A stretch of 64,000 nucleotides of DNA from Tolypothrix tenuis PCC 7101 (lineage in GTDB: Bacteria; Cyanobacteriota; Cyanobacteriia; Cyanobacteriales; Nostocaceae): assembly GCF_002368295.1 (NCBI RefSeq), contig NZ_AP018248.1, forward strand, positions 4,992,500-5,056,499, written 5' to 3'. Numbering within the stretch: the stretch's first letter is position 1; each line of letters opens with the position of its first letter. The notes under the pieces were generated by a model. It made no database searches and was not told the DNA's origin. It saw only the letters and a program-made list of their open reading frames with translations. Made by a program: the position numbers and the translations under genes. Shown one piece after another: positions 35,701-44,886 of this stretch.

Positions 35701-37434
35701 TTACTTAGCTTGCAGCAAACTCATCGGCGCAACCACAGCCTTTGCTCCCAGGATGCGTGAGTATAATTTACCTGCGCGATCGTGCAGAATAAAATCGGCA
35801 GTTAAACCAGTAGCTTTTTTCTCCTTAATATCACAAGAAACATAAAAGATTTCATCAACTGGTATTGCTCTATACTGTTCAGAAGTTGTTAACTGTCCAG
35901 GTAAGCAAACTTCATTATGATAGTGACTTAACCATACCCATAAAGGTTGGGTACTCAAGTCAGTAGCATAAGGATTATGCCAATGAATCGGAAATTGTCC
36001 TTGTTGTTGGGGAGTGATTTGCGCCCAATAGCATTCTGTAGTAATTTTTTCGGGGCTAATATTTAAAACCCTTTGTATTTGCTGAAAACATGGGCCATGA
36101 AATAATGTCGATGGGCCATTTTGATATAAATCTTTACCCCTAGCGGTAATAATGCCATCTTCTGTCAAATTCACTGCATCATATATAGGTGCATCAGGTA
36201 ATTCTCGCACCAGTTTAATAGTAGAAGTGAAATGATAGTGAGTTTTACCAGCGGGAGTTTTGCTGAAGATAGTTGTTTGGAATTCGATAAATTCGCCGTC
36301 AGATTTGGCAATTTCTTTGAGTTGCAAAATATGTTCGCTGGCTACGGAGTCATTAAAGGTAATTCCCTTAAGAACTTTAAAATCTTTGCAACTGAAATAT
36401 CTATAACCTGGGTAAGCTTCTTCACAGCCATTAATCATCCATGACATTGCACAGGTAGCGGGAACTACTGGATAACCAGCAATCACATGATCCATTAGAA
36501 ATGGATTGGCTGCAACTGTGATGCGACGACGGATAAAATGAGTTTTCAGTTCAGAATCTAAAGGTGCAGGTGGGGGAACCAGGGGACTACCAATTACTAA
36601 TTGAGTAGTATCGCCATGCTTGGGGTTGAGTTCTTTAACTAACATTTTGGTTCCCACTTCCACGGGGATAATATCAATTCCCCGTTCTGCAAAGGCTTTT
36701 TTCAGTTCTGGGGTTACCATTCCACTATCCCAACCGCCCCAGTTAATCGCCACAACGTGACAGTTGGGGTAGTACTGCTTCATCAAGTGGGCGGATTTGT
36801 TGAGGATTTCATTGGCGATCGCGTAATCAGATTGACCGATATTGCCGTAAAATCCAGTGACGGAGGAGAACAACACTAAATGCTGGAGTTGTTCGGCGCT
36901 AACGCAATCTAGCAGGTTTTCTAATCCATGAACTTTGGCGGTGTAAACCTTTTCAAAATCCTGTTCGGTTTTCTTTTCAATTAATTTATCAGCTAAATTT
37001 CCTGCACCATGTATGATGCCAGTAATTGGCCCCATGCGGTTAACTACAGCCGCTAAGTTTGCTTTTAATGCTTGGGTATCTGTGACATCAACGCTTAAAT
37101 ATTCGGCGGTAGCGCCTGTTTGTTGAATGGCGGCGAGAGTTTTTTTAATTTCCCGGCTGGAGTGAATTTTGTTATAAATTTTTTGTACACTCATGGGTGT
37201 AGGCTTCTCACCTTGAGCAAGAAGATTTTCCATGATGCGTTTTTTTAATGCAGGTTCTTCAAAGCAATTTTTGGCGTATTCTGGTTCTGTTTCTAATAGT
37301 TCGGAACGTCCCAGGAGGATGAATTTACAAGGTTGTTTTTTGGCGAGTTCGATTGTGCATTCGGCGGTGATACCTTTAGCGCCGCCGCTAACTAGAAAAA
37401 CTGATGAGGGACGAATAGGTGTTTGTGTTGTCAT
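35701..37434 (-). CDS. KR catalytic half fused to dehydratase domain
   Basis: A 577-residue protein. Residues ~10-270 form the catalytic, NADPH-binding half of a PKS ketoreductase: SVFLVSGGAKGITAEC, the GIIHGAGNLAD segment, then catalytic Ser in VLFSSVTGFYGNIGQ and Tyr in SDYAIANEILNKSAH. Residues ~310-570 form a double-hotdog dehydratase. Its catalytic His lies in LMDHVIAGYPVVPAT (HxxxGxxxxP), and the second part includes GPSTLFHGPCFQQIQ. The structural half of the ketoreductase seems to be missing here and is instead at the C-terminus of HglE, encoded just upstream. It would reduce beta-keto groups and dehydrate hydroxyacyl intermediates. It may correspond to hglG or hglF; I am not sure of the name. 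Confidence 0.82.
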   Translation of the reverse strand: MTTQTPIRPSSVFLVSGGAKGITAECTIELAKKQPCKFILLGRSELLETEPEYAKNCFEEPALKKRIMENLLAQGEKPTPMSVQKIYNKIHSSREIKKTLAAIQQTGATAEYLSVDVTDTQALKANLAAVVNRMGPITGIIHGAGNLADKLIEKKTEQDFEKVYTAKVHGLENLLDCVSAEQLQHLVLFSSVTGFYGNIGQSDYAIANEILNKSAHLMKQYYPNCHVVAINWGGWDSGMVTPELKKAFAERGIDIIPVEVGTKMLVKELNPKHGDTTQLVIGSPLVPPPAPLDSELKTHFIRRRITVAANPFLMDHVIAGYPVVPATCAMSWMINGCEEAYPGYRYFSCKDFKVLKGITFNDSVASEHILQLKEIAKSDGEFIEFQTTIFSKTPAGKTHYHFTSTIKLVRELPDAPIYDAVNLTEDGIITARGKDLYQNGPSTLFHGPCFQQIQRVLNISPEKITTECYWAQITPQQQGQFPIHWHNPYATDLSTQPLWVWLSHYHNEVCLPGQLTTSEQYRAIPVDEIFYVSCDIKEKKATGLTADFILHDRAGKLYSRILGAKAVVAPMSLLQAK

Positions 37435-37490
37435 GTTTCAATTTTGGATTTTTTAACCGCCGATAAACGCTGATAATTACTAATAGTTAT

Positions 37491-37570
37491 TCTTTGCGTC
37501 TTTGCGCCTTTGCGTGAGATAAAAAAATTTCAAACGAACCACAGAGACGCAGAGAACACAGAGAAAGAAG
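37491..37570. repeat. Inverted-repeat element in the hgl spacer
   Basis: A left arm TCTTTGCGTCTTTGCGCC and a right arm GAACCACAGAGACGCAGAG are near complements and can fold into a hairpin. Related elements occupy the spacers at 33923-34012 (full) and 30226-30267 (half). Confidence 0.65.
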
Positions 37571-37623
37571 AGTTTTAGAGAAAGGGAGATGAGGTGACAG
37601 TATTCCTTATCTCCCTTATTTGC

Positions 37624-40600
37624 TTACTTGTCAGATGAAGTATTTAGGGTAACTCTTCCCTGAGCGCCGTAGCCAACTTCACTGAGATAAAGGTTAGAGT
37701 CGTGTAATTCAGCGATGATGTGTTGCGCTGATTGTTGAGCATCAAGAGCGGGACTAATATCAACTGCTCTGGTGTATACTTTAGGCCATTCCCATCTCAT
37801 TGTCTTGGTTAAACCAGCTAAACCGGCTCCGATGACTCCAAAGTTGGTGTTATGCTCAAACCCGAAGGCTCCATCTAAACGAGCTACTGTGAGAAAACAA
37901 CTGCGTCCGTAACGTGCGGCTTCATTGAGGGATTTTTTCAGGTGTTTGGCCATGAAGAAGACGTGTTTGACGATCGCCTTTTCTTGTTCAATGTAAGGAA
38001 GTGTCTTTGTGTGACTGACTTGGAAGACTGGGTGAATATGGATGAATGCCCCAATGCTGCCGATGTTACTTGTAATAGCAGATAATTTATCTTGCAGTAG
38101 TTGTTCGCTGAAATCTACTAGAGTGATGCGGGTAACGCCTGGGGGTAAGAGTGCTTGTTGGGAAATTACCGCTTGGGGGAAGCTGAGAACTACAACTTTC
38201 CAGCCTTTATCCACTAGGGATTGCACTACCACCGAGGTGGTGAGGGAACCATCATCGGTGACTAAGGCGATGTGTCCCTCTGGTAAGTTGAAGTCTAAGT
38301 AATCGGGTTGGGGAAGGTATTTGAGTTTGATGGGTAGACGTTGAACGTTATGCTCTACATCTATTATCGGCTCGTCGTCAAGCTCAAACTCATGCTTTTT
38401 TTTTTCACCTCCAGCCAGCTTCTGGAGATAATCAACTATTTGACCGATGGTGCGGAGGTCGCCAAGTTCTTCGATGTTTGGTTTGGGTAGGTCGGGGTAC
38501 ATTTCTTGCATCGCACCCAGGATTTCTACTCGTTTGATTGAGTCGATACCTAAGTCGGCTTCCATGTCCATTTCCATTTCCAGCATCTCTACTGGATAAC
38601 CAGTTTTTTCACTGGTAATGTTGAGTAGGGTTTGACCGATGTCTGCGTAGTCAGCGCTGGTTGTGGTTTCAGTTGTGGTTTCTACTTCAGGGGCGAAGGA
38701 AACTACTTCGCTGAGTGAAACTACTGGTTCAGGTGCAGTTACTACAGTTTCTACGGGGGCGACTACTGCAACTGGGGCGACTGGCTCCGGTGCAGTGACT
38801 ACGGTTGCGACTGGGGCGACTACTTGGGGAATTTCTGCAACTTCTTGTACGGGAGCAGCTACGGCTACGTTACCTGAGGCGTGGTTTTGCAGATATTCTA
38901 CAACTTGGCCAATGGTGCGTTTTTCGGCTAATTCTTCTAAGTTAGGCTTGGGTAGGTCGGGGTATAATTCTTGCAATCCGCCTAAGATTTCTACCCGTTT
39001 GATGGAGTCGATACCTAAGTCTGCCTCCATGTCCATGTCCATCTCTAACATTTCGATGGGGTAGCCTGTCTTTTCACTGGTGATGCTTAACAGGTTATTA
39101 CCCAATTCAGATAAATCGACGGTGCTAGATGCAGGTGCAACTACAGGTGCGGGTTCGGGAATGAAAGCAACTGTTTCTGCTACAGGTGCAGGTGCGGGAA
39201 TCTCAACTACAGGTTGAGGGGGAATTTCCACAACTGGAGGCGCAGGAATTTCTGCTACAGGCTCAGGCTGAGGTTCAACAATTTTGGGAGCGGAGCCATT
39301 TTTTGCTACAGGCTCAACTTTTGTCTCAACTACAGGCGCAGTAAAAGTTTCGACAATTTTGGCGGTGGGGGGAACAGGTGCTTCGGTAACAGCTTCGCTC
39401 ACGAAGGGTAATGTTACCTGAGGTAAGGTAATTTCTTCACCAGCAACCAGGTGAGAATACTCTTGCTGAATTAGTTGGAAAAAGTTTTTGGTATATGCAA
39501 TTTGCTCTTGGAGATATTGCTCATGGATGCGTAGAGTGTCACCCTGTTGAGAATGAAACTGCATCATGCTACGCTCTAAGCTTTCCATGACAACTTGCTT
39601 GAGCTTGGCGGTTTCCGCAGAAGTTTTAGCTTCCGCGAGTAAAGCGTTTTGTTGTTGCATCAGTTGGAAAAATGTTTTGGCATATTCCATCTGATGATTA
39701 AGATATTGTTCGTGAACTTGTAAATTTTCGCTTTGATTGTTCTGAAATTGAGCCAGGAGATATTCTAAACTTTCTAGAACTCTTTGATAATTTACAGGTT
39801 TTTCAGGTGTTTGCATCTTTGATTCCTGGGCTGGAGTTTGTAAAAGGGTCGCAGGATTCATTTGAGGCTTGGTTTCGGGAGCATAAGCAGCGCCGTTCAT
39901 GACTGGGGTAGGGGCGGTTTTCTTATGTCCGTTAGTGTGAATGGGTGTAGGACTTACAGGTTCTATGTTCACAGGTGCAGGTGCAGGTGCAGAGATTGCG
40001 GGGGTGATGGTAACTTCAGATATAGGTGCAGAGATTGCGGGGGTGATGGTAACTTCAGGTATAGGTGCAGATACTGCGGGAGTCACGCTAACTTCAGATG
40101 CGGGTGCAGCTAGCTTAACTTTATGCCCGTTTTGTAAAGCTTGAGGGAAGGCGTTTTTGGTTTTTTCCGACACAAAATTAATGCCGTTTAACTTCACCGT
40201 TAACGCTTTTTTCTTCTCGTTTTCGGGTGCGGGGAGTGCAGGAGGTAGTTGATAAGGATCGAGATTTTGCAAATTCATCCCCACTACACGCATCTGTACA
40301 GCAGCTTCGCGCAAAGAGCGATCGCTGTTCTTTTGGGTGCTGGGGTTTAAGGAAATGGTCAGGTGCGGGCGATCGCCTAAAATATCTTTGACTAAGTTGC
40401 TGAGTATTCTGCGGGGGCCAAATTCTACGAAGCAGTAACCACCAGCAGCGTAGATATTCTCAATCTCTTGCTTAAATAGCACCGAGTTGGAGAGGTGACT
40501 TTCCAGAACTTTTTGAATTGCAGGTGCTTCTTGGGGGTACTTTTGCCCAGAGACGTTGCTGAAAACTGGGAGTTGAGGAATTTGGAACTTGACAGACTTA

Positions 40601-43137
40601 GTTGCGATCGCAAAGGATTTCTGAGCAAATGCAATCAATGGGGTGTGGAAGGCTGCGGATACAGGTAGTAATACAGCCGCACAACCTTTGTCATGCAATA
40701 CTTGGCGAACTTTGGCGATTTCGGCGGTTGGGCCAGCTAACACTACTTGGGTAGGAGAATTGATATTAGCAATTAACACCTGAGGATAATGTCTAACAAT
40801 CGTTTCTACCTTAGCAATGTCTTCTTTGACTGCCAACATACTACCGCGATCGTGGTCTGGGTCTTCGGGAGCCGCCATTGCTTGACCGCGTGCTTTTACC
40901 AGGAACAAGTAATCTTCTTCGCTTAATACACCCGCAGCCCATAAAGCTGTGAGTTCGCCAAAGCTGTGTCCCGCAACAAAATCGGACTTGAAACCAGCTT
41001 GTTGCAGAATTTTATATAGCCCAGCACTCAATACCCCAATTGCGGGTTGAGCATATTCTGTGCGCTGTAAGGCGGCTACTTGAGCATTCTTTTCTGATTC
41101 TTCAAATGCTGGGTTGGGGAAGACAATTTCCGACAATGAGCGCAAGTTATCTTTCAGCAACAGGCTGTCCATCTTGCTGTAAAGCCGGCGCATTTGGGGG
41201 AAGTTCATCACCAATTCCCGGCCCATCTCTAAATATTGAGAACCTTGACCAGAGAACAGCGCCACAACTTTACCAGCCAAATTCATTCCCGAAGAACGGA
41301 AATAAATACCTTGGGGATGCTCCCAAGAAATAGCTGCGCCTTTGTGCTTCAGCCAATCCAAACTAATTTGCAATAACTTGCAAGCTTCTTGCAGATTCTC
41401 AGCGACAAAACCAACTCTCGCAGATGTTTGGGGAATTTCTTGTGCTGTAGAATCTTGCATCAACTGAGCATAATGTCTTTCGCCGTCCTTAGACTGCAAA
41501 TTCGCCAAGGTTTCTTCGCACTTGGAGATTAGTTGAGCAGAAGTCCCAGCAAACAGCAGAATTTCCGCAGGTGCATTATGTAAGCGGTAAGGCTTTTCTT
41601 GTTCAGCTTCGTATTCTTCTAAAACCACGTGGTAATTTGTCCCGCCAAAGCCAAAGGAACTCACACCAGCACGTCTTGGCGCGTCACCTTCGGCGCGAAT
41701 CCAAGGTCTGGTTTCGGTATTTAAATAAAAGGAGGAATTTTTAATGTTGAGTTTGGGGTTTGGCTCGGTAATGTTAATTGTCGGTGGCAATATCTTGTGA
41801 TGTAATGCCAAAGCAGTTTTAATTAAACTTGCTGCGCCTGCGGCTGCTTTTGTATGTCCAATTTGGGACTTCACACTACCCAGAGCAATATGCTGTTTCT
41901 TAGAATCATGTTCGGCAAAGAAATCGCGCAAAGAGCCGAATTCTGTAGGGTCACCAGCCATTGTCCCTGTGCCGTGCGCTTCCATTAAGCCTACAGTAGC
42001 GGGAGAAAAGCCAGCATCTTCATAAGCACGTTCTAAGGCTTTAACTTGACCTTCTTTGCGGGGAGCATAAATACTCTTATAGCGCCCATCGCTGGAAGTA
42101 CCAATACCTTTGATGACTGCATAGATTTTATCGTTGTCCCGTTCCGCATCTTCTAAGCGCTTGAGGACAATCATCCCGATACCTTCACCCAGCATCATCC
42201 CATCGGATTTCGCATCGAAAGGTTTGACATTCTCGCTAGGAGAAACAGCCGGGGTTTTGCTGAAGGAGATGTAAGCCATGATGGTGTTGTCGGTGTCTAC
42301 ACCACCAGTCAGCATCATGTCACTGCGATACTCAACTAGTTCGCTAATCGCCATTTTCAAAGCGCCGAAGGAACTAGCACAAGCCGCGTCAACAACACAG
42401 TTCATCCCGCCAAAATTTAGACGGTTGGCGATTCTCCCAGCCACAACGTTAGCTAACATCCCTGGGAATGCATTCTCATCCCACTTGACGTAAGCGCTTT
42501 TGATTTTTTCGATAATTTGGGCGGTATCTTCATCAGATAAACCACTGCTTTTCAGCGCTTTTTCCCAAACTGGATATTCTAACCTGGCGGAAAGTGGCAT
42601 ACCTAATTGCTTCGCCATCGCCACGCCGAGGATTACCCCCACCATTTCGCGGTTATAATCACGCGCTTCACCGTAGCCAGCATCTTCCATTGCTTCTTTC
42701 GCAACTACTAAACTTAATAGTTGCGATACGTCGGTAACTTCTAAAATGCTGGGGGGAATACCAAATTCCATTGGGTTAAAATCAACCTCAGGAATAAACC
42801 CACCGCGTTTGCAATAGGTTTTATCTTCCGGAGTTCTGGGATTTGGATCGTAGTAATCTTTAACGCTCCAGTGAGTTTCTGGAACATCTGTAATACAGTC
42901 GGCTTTGCTAATAATATTGCGCCAATATTCCCGTAAATTCCGTGACTTAGGAAATAAAGATGCCATCCCAATAATCGCTATAGGATTTTGTTGTAATTGT
43001 CTGTTAATCTTGTTAATGGAAATTGGCTTATCCGACTTCACTTTTTTCTCCTCTATAAACTTAACCAAAGTCTTTTCACAACTGTTAATCTGGGCTTCTA
43101 AATCAGCCAAGGCAGCATCAATGGAATTAGCAGACAT
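37624..43137 (-). CDS. hglE: HglE: KS-AT-ACP-ACP polyketide synthase
   Basis: A modular synthase that primes and extends the HGL chain. The frame opens at a TTG (43200), but ATG 43137 (MSANSIDAALADLEAQ) is the likelier start, giving 1837 residues. Numbered from it, the domains are: a short coiled coil (1-40); KS (about 52-510) with Cys253 in VVDAACASSFGA, EAHGTGTMAGD and KSQIGHTKAAAG; and AT (about 620-900) with the active serine in FVAGHSFGELTAL at about 725. A long Pro/Ala-rich linker with tandem repeats holds two copies of a HEQYLxxQxxYxxxFFQL helix motif. Two nearly identical ACPs follow (EADLGIDSIKRVEILG at about 1376 and 1532). A C-terminal ~250 residues resembles the structural half of a ketoreductase. 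It is the first gene of the operon and matches HglE/PfaA-type synthases. Confidence 0.92.
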   Translation of the reverse strand: MSANSIDAALADLEAQINSCEKTLVKFIEEKKVKSDKPISINKINRQLQQNPIAIIGMASLFPKSRNLREYWRNIISKADCITDVPETHWSVKDYYDPNPRTPEDKTYCKRGGFIPEVDFNPMEFGIPPSILEVTDVSQLLSLVVAKEAMEDAGYGEARDYNREMVGVILGVAMAKQLGMPLSARLEYPVWEKALKSSGLSDEDTAQIIEKIKSAYVKWDENAFPGMLANVVAGRIANRLNFGGMNCVVDAACASSFGALKMAISELVEYRSDMMLTGGVDTDNTIMAYISFSKTPAVSPSENVKPFDAKSDGMMLGEGIGMIVLKRLEDAERDNDKIYAVIKGIGTSSDGRYKSIYAPRKEGQVKALERAYEDAGFSPATVGLMEAHGTGTMAGDPTEFGSLRDFFAEHDSKKQHIALGSVKSQIGHTKAAAGAASLIKTALALHHKILPPTINITEPNPKLNIKNSSFYLNTETRPWIRAEGDAPRRAGVSSFGFGGTNYHVVLEEYEAEQEKPYRLHNAPAEILLFAGTSAQLISKCEETLANLQSKDGERHYAQLMQDSTAQEIPQTSARVGFVAENLQEACKLLQISLDWLKHKGAAISWEHPQGIYFRSSGMNLAGKVVALFSGQGSQYLEMGRELVMNFPQMRRLYSKMDSLLLKDNLRSLSEIVFPNPAFEESEKNAQVAALQRTEYAQPAIGVLSAGLYKILQQAGFKSDFVAGHSFGELTALWAAGVLSEEDYLFLVKARGQAMAAPEDPDHDRGSMLAVKEDIAKVETIVRHYPQVLIANINSPTQVVLAGPTAEIAKVRQVLHDKGCAAVLLPVSAAFHTPLIAFAQKSFAIATKSVKFQIPQLPVFSNVSGQKYPQEAPAIQKVLESHLSNSVLFKQEIENIYAAGGYCFVEFGPRRILSNLVKDILGDRPHLTISLNPSTQKNSDRSLREAAVQMRVVGMNLQNLDPYQLPPALPAPENEKKKALTVKLNGINFVSEKTKNAFPQALQNGHKVKLAAPASEVSVTPAVSAPIPEVTITPAISAPISEVTITPAISAPAPAPVNIEPVSPTPIHTNGHKKTAPTPVMNGAAYAPETKPQMNPATLLQTPAQESKMQTPEKPVNYQRVLESLEYLLAQFQNNQSENLQVHEQYLNHQMEYAKTFFQLMQQQNALLAEAKTSAETAKLKQVVMESLERSMMQFHSQQGDTLRIHEQYLQEQIAYTKNFFQLIQQEYSHLVAGEEITLPQVTLPFVSEAVTEAPVPPTAKIVETFTAPVVETKVEPVAKNGSAPKIVEPQPEPVAEIPAPPVVEIPPQPVVEIPAPAPVAETVAFIPEPAPVVAPASSTVDLSELGNNLLSITSEKTGYPIEMLEMDMDMEADLGIDSIKRVEILGGLQELYPDLPKPNLEELAEKRTIGQVVEYLQNHASGNVAVAAPVQEVAEIPQVVAPVATVVTAPEPVAPVAVVAPVETVVTAPEPVVSLSEVVSFAPEVETTTETTTSADYADIGQTLLNITSEKTGYPVEMLEMEMDMEADLGIDSIKRVEILGAMQEMYPDLPKPNIEELGDLRTIGQIVDYLQKLAGGEKKKHEFELDDEPIIDVEHNVQRLPIKLKYLPQPDYLDFNLPEGHIALVTDDGSLTTSVVVQSLVDKGWKVVVLSFPQAVISQQALLPPGVTRITLVDFSEQLLQDKLSAITSNIGSIGAFIHIHPVFQVSHTKTLPYIEQEKAIVKHVFFMAKHLKKSLNEAARYGRSCFLTVARLDGAFGFEHNTNFGVIGAGLAGLTKTMRWEWPKVYTRAVDISPALDAQQSAQHIIAELHDSNLYLSEVGYGAQGRVTLNTSSDK

Positions 43138-43623
43138 AGGACATAACGAATCTGAAGGACTTTGAATTGCAAAGCCACAGAAATTTCTGTTGCTGTACAA
43201 TAATGAAAGCTATCTGTTTGACGAGCAGCTAGCACCGCAAGGCGGAATTCAAAATTCAAAATTCAAAATTCAAAATTAAGATAAACTAAGCATTTTGTTG
43301 ATTTTGAATAGTCTGTTTATTTACGCCGTGCTGTACTAGTTATCCTATCTGCAAAAGCTAAATGCTTTTTTTGGAATTAACACCACACACAATAAGTAAA
43401 GGATGAAGGATAAAGGCTAAAGGCTAAAGGGTGAATCTCATACTATTCGGTTAAGTGTTTTGAACCCAAAATTGGTTTTGGGAAAATGTTAAAGGTTAAG
43501 GGTTAAAGGCTTATTTTTTCCCTTTTCCCATTCCCCTGTTTCTCCTTAACTGACAAGTATTGAGGGTGAATCATATTTCACACTTCAACCTACACAATTG
43601 ATCAAGCAGTGATTTTGAAAATC
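43138..43623. promoter_or_regulatory. hglE upstream region with repeats
   Basis: About 490 bp upstream of hglE, expected to hold the developmentally controlled promoter. It contains tandem TTCAAAA heptamers (about 43245-43278), the 24-bp dispersed repeat (43316-43339) and AAAGGCTAAAGG sequence (about 43405-43430). I could not find a convincing NtcA site (GTA-N8-TAC with a proper -10) or a HetR-type palindrome by eye, so the promoter itself is not assigned. Confidence 0.4.
43316..43339. repeat. 24-bp dispersed repeat, copy 2
   Basis: Identical to 21154-21177 (starts TTTATTTACGCC, ends CTGTACTAG). The surroundings differ, so it is a short dispersed sequence rather than a long duplication. Confidence 0.75.
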
Positions 43624-43902
43624 CTAGACAACGCCCGACTCTTGATATTGTGGTAGCAAGTCAATGACGTTGTTGAAATTACTAAAATAGTCTTGAAGCG
43701 CTGTAGCAGCTTGACCTGTGAATTCTAGCCATTCGTAATGATAGATATTTTGGGCAACTGCATCCCACTGAAGCAAGGGAAACTTAGGAGTAGCTATTAG
43801 GACAGAAACGCTCTTTTCTCCCAAACTAGTTTGACTATCTAAGTTGATTGCAGCCACATAGCTGGTGTTAATGACAACGTTCTGTATCTTGATAAATGTC
43901 AT
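43624..43902 (-). CDS. Small conserved-looking hypothetical protein
   Basis: A 92-residue protein with a natural composition (alternating beta-strand-like hydrophobics such as VVINTSYVAAINLD and VSVLIATPKF, then a helical, acidic end). It has no signal peptide or membrane segment. The N-terminal strand pair INTSYVAAIN resembles small cyanobacterial proteins in which a residue of known structure is inserted in a beta-hairpin, but I cannot name a family. It lies 486 bp before hglE in the same direction. Separate transcription seems likely because of the repeats between them; a function in heterocyst lipid synthesis is not indicated. Confidence 0.6.
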   Translation of the reverse strand: MTFIKIQNVVINTSYVAAINLDSQTSLGEKSVSVLIATPKFPLLQWDAVAQNIYHYEWLEFTGQAATALQDYFSNFNNVIDLLPQYQESGVV

Positions 43903-44513
43903 AGCCAGTTTCAGCTTCCAGGATAATGTATTTTATGCAATTCGCCCGATAGAAGTTGACAAGTTCGTTACAGAAAAAACCTCAATTTCACTCCGAATAG
44001 ATGCAGTAATTTAAACATTAATCGAGCCTTCGTTAAGGTGGTAACAATGCCGCTGGCTTTAGTTATTTCTTTCATGCTCTCAAGAAAATAACTGATTTAC
44101 CTGCCGCTTTGAAAGACTTGAATTAATACAAACACTAGCACAATTTGCATCGCACGAAGCATCGGTTTAAAGGAATTTAAGAAAAAAAATTGAGTGTTGC
44201 TGACAAAAAGATTTGATTAAGGCTAAAGCACGAGTGTCAGCTTTAGCCTTGTTGATCAACTTCATATTCACTTGCTGATTGGCTAGATATTGATTAAATA
44301 ACAATTACAATAATCACCGTAATAAATAAGTTAAATAGATAACGTTGTCATTGGTACAAAGATTGTATGAAGCCTTAACCGTATTTTTTTCAACATAACA
44401 TCATATTTACCCAAAATTTTTTGATGTTTTATCAAGATAATTCAACTTAAACAAATAATAAGTGCTTTATAAAGCAAACGTTAATTTTGATAAAAGTGCA
44501 TTATAAACAGATG

Positions 44514-44624
44514 GGGGTTGGGGACTGGGGATTGGGGATTGGGGATTGGGGATTGGGTAATGAGTAATGAGTAATGGGTAATGGGGAATGGGTAATTGGT
44601 AATTGGTAATTGGTAATAATACCA
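44514..44624. repeat. Heptamer STRR tract (GGGGATT and GGTAATT units)
   Basis: Perfect seven-base tandem repeats, first GGGGATT (about five units), then TGAGTAA/TGGGTAA variants, then TTGGTAA units. Equivalent tracts occur at 51917-52075, 54655-54815, 60417-60495 and 61833-61976. Confidence 0.85.
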
Positions 44625-44831
44625 ATTTGAAAAAATAATGCGACAAATTGTAGGGGCAAGGCAATGCCTTGCCCTCTTGCCTTTAAAATAATTGATGTGT
44701 TGCAAACATTGTAGGGGTTATCGGTTGAGTCCACACAGTCTTAAGGGCACGGCAGTGCCGATGCCCCTACAGGTGACGATATAATTTTGTCTGGCATCCA
44801 ACACCAGAAGCGCTATTTTTGACTTGGTATT
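44617..44831. mobile_element. Palindromic AATACCAATTT...TGCGACA element
   Basis: It begins AATACCAATTTGAAAAAA, with TGCGACA and GTAGGGGCAAGGC segments, and includes the complementary GCCGATGCCCCTAC and an ending like TTGGTATT. A shorter relative is at 52168-52303 and a partial one near 63655-63707. It is non-coding and looks like a miniature inverted-repeat element that may itself carry an insertion. Confidence 0.6.
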
Positions 44832-44886
44832 AGATTCTTGGCGGTGCGTTGCGCTGCGCGACAACACACCCTACATTTACGGCGAA

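Larger units (their letters stand above)
43903..44886. other. Intergenic region with hairpin, STRR and palindromic elements
   Basis: Nearly 1 kb without a gene. It contains a hairpin, AAGGCTAAAGC (44219-44229) with GCTTTAGCCTT (44240-44250); the STRR tract at 44514-44624; a palindromic element at 44617-44831; and half of the GTAGGGTGTGTT family at 44841-44874. Open frames across the repeats are artefacts of their seven-base period. Confidence 0.6.

Noticed and set aside
44467..44734. Three overlapping minus-strand frames
   Set aside because: They are created by seven-base STRR units read in all three frames (LPITNYQ, PQSPIPN) and are not genes.
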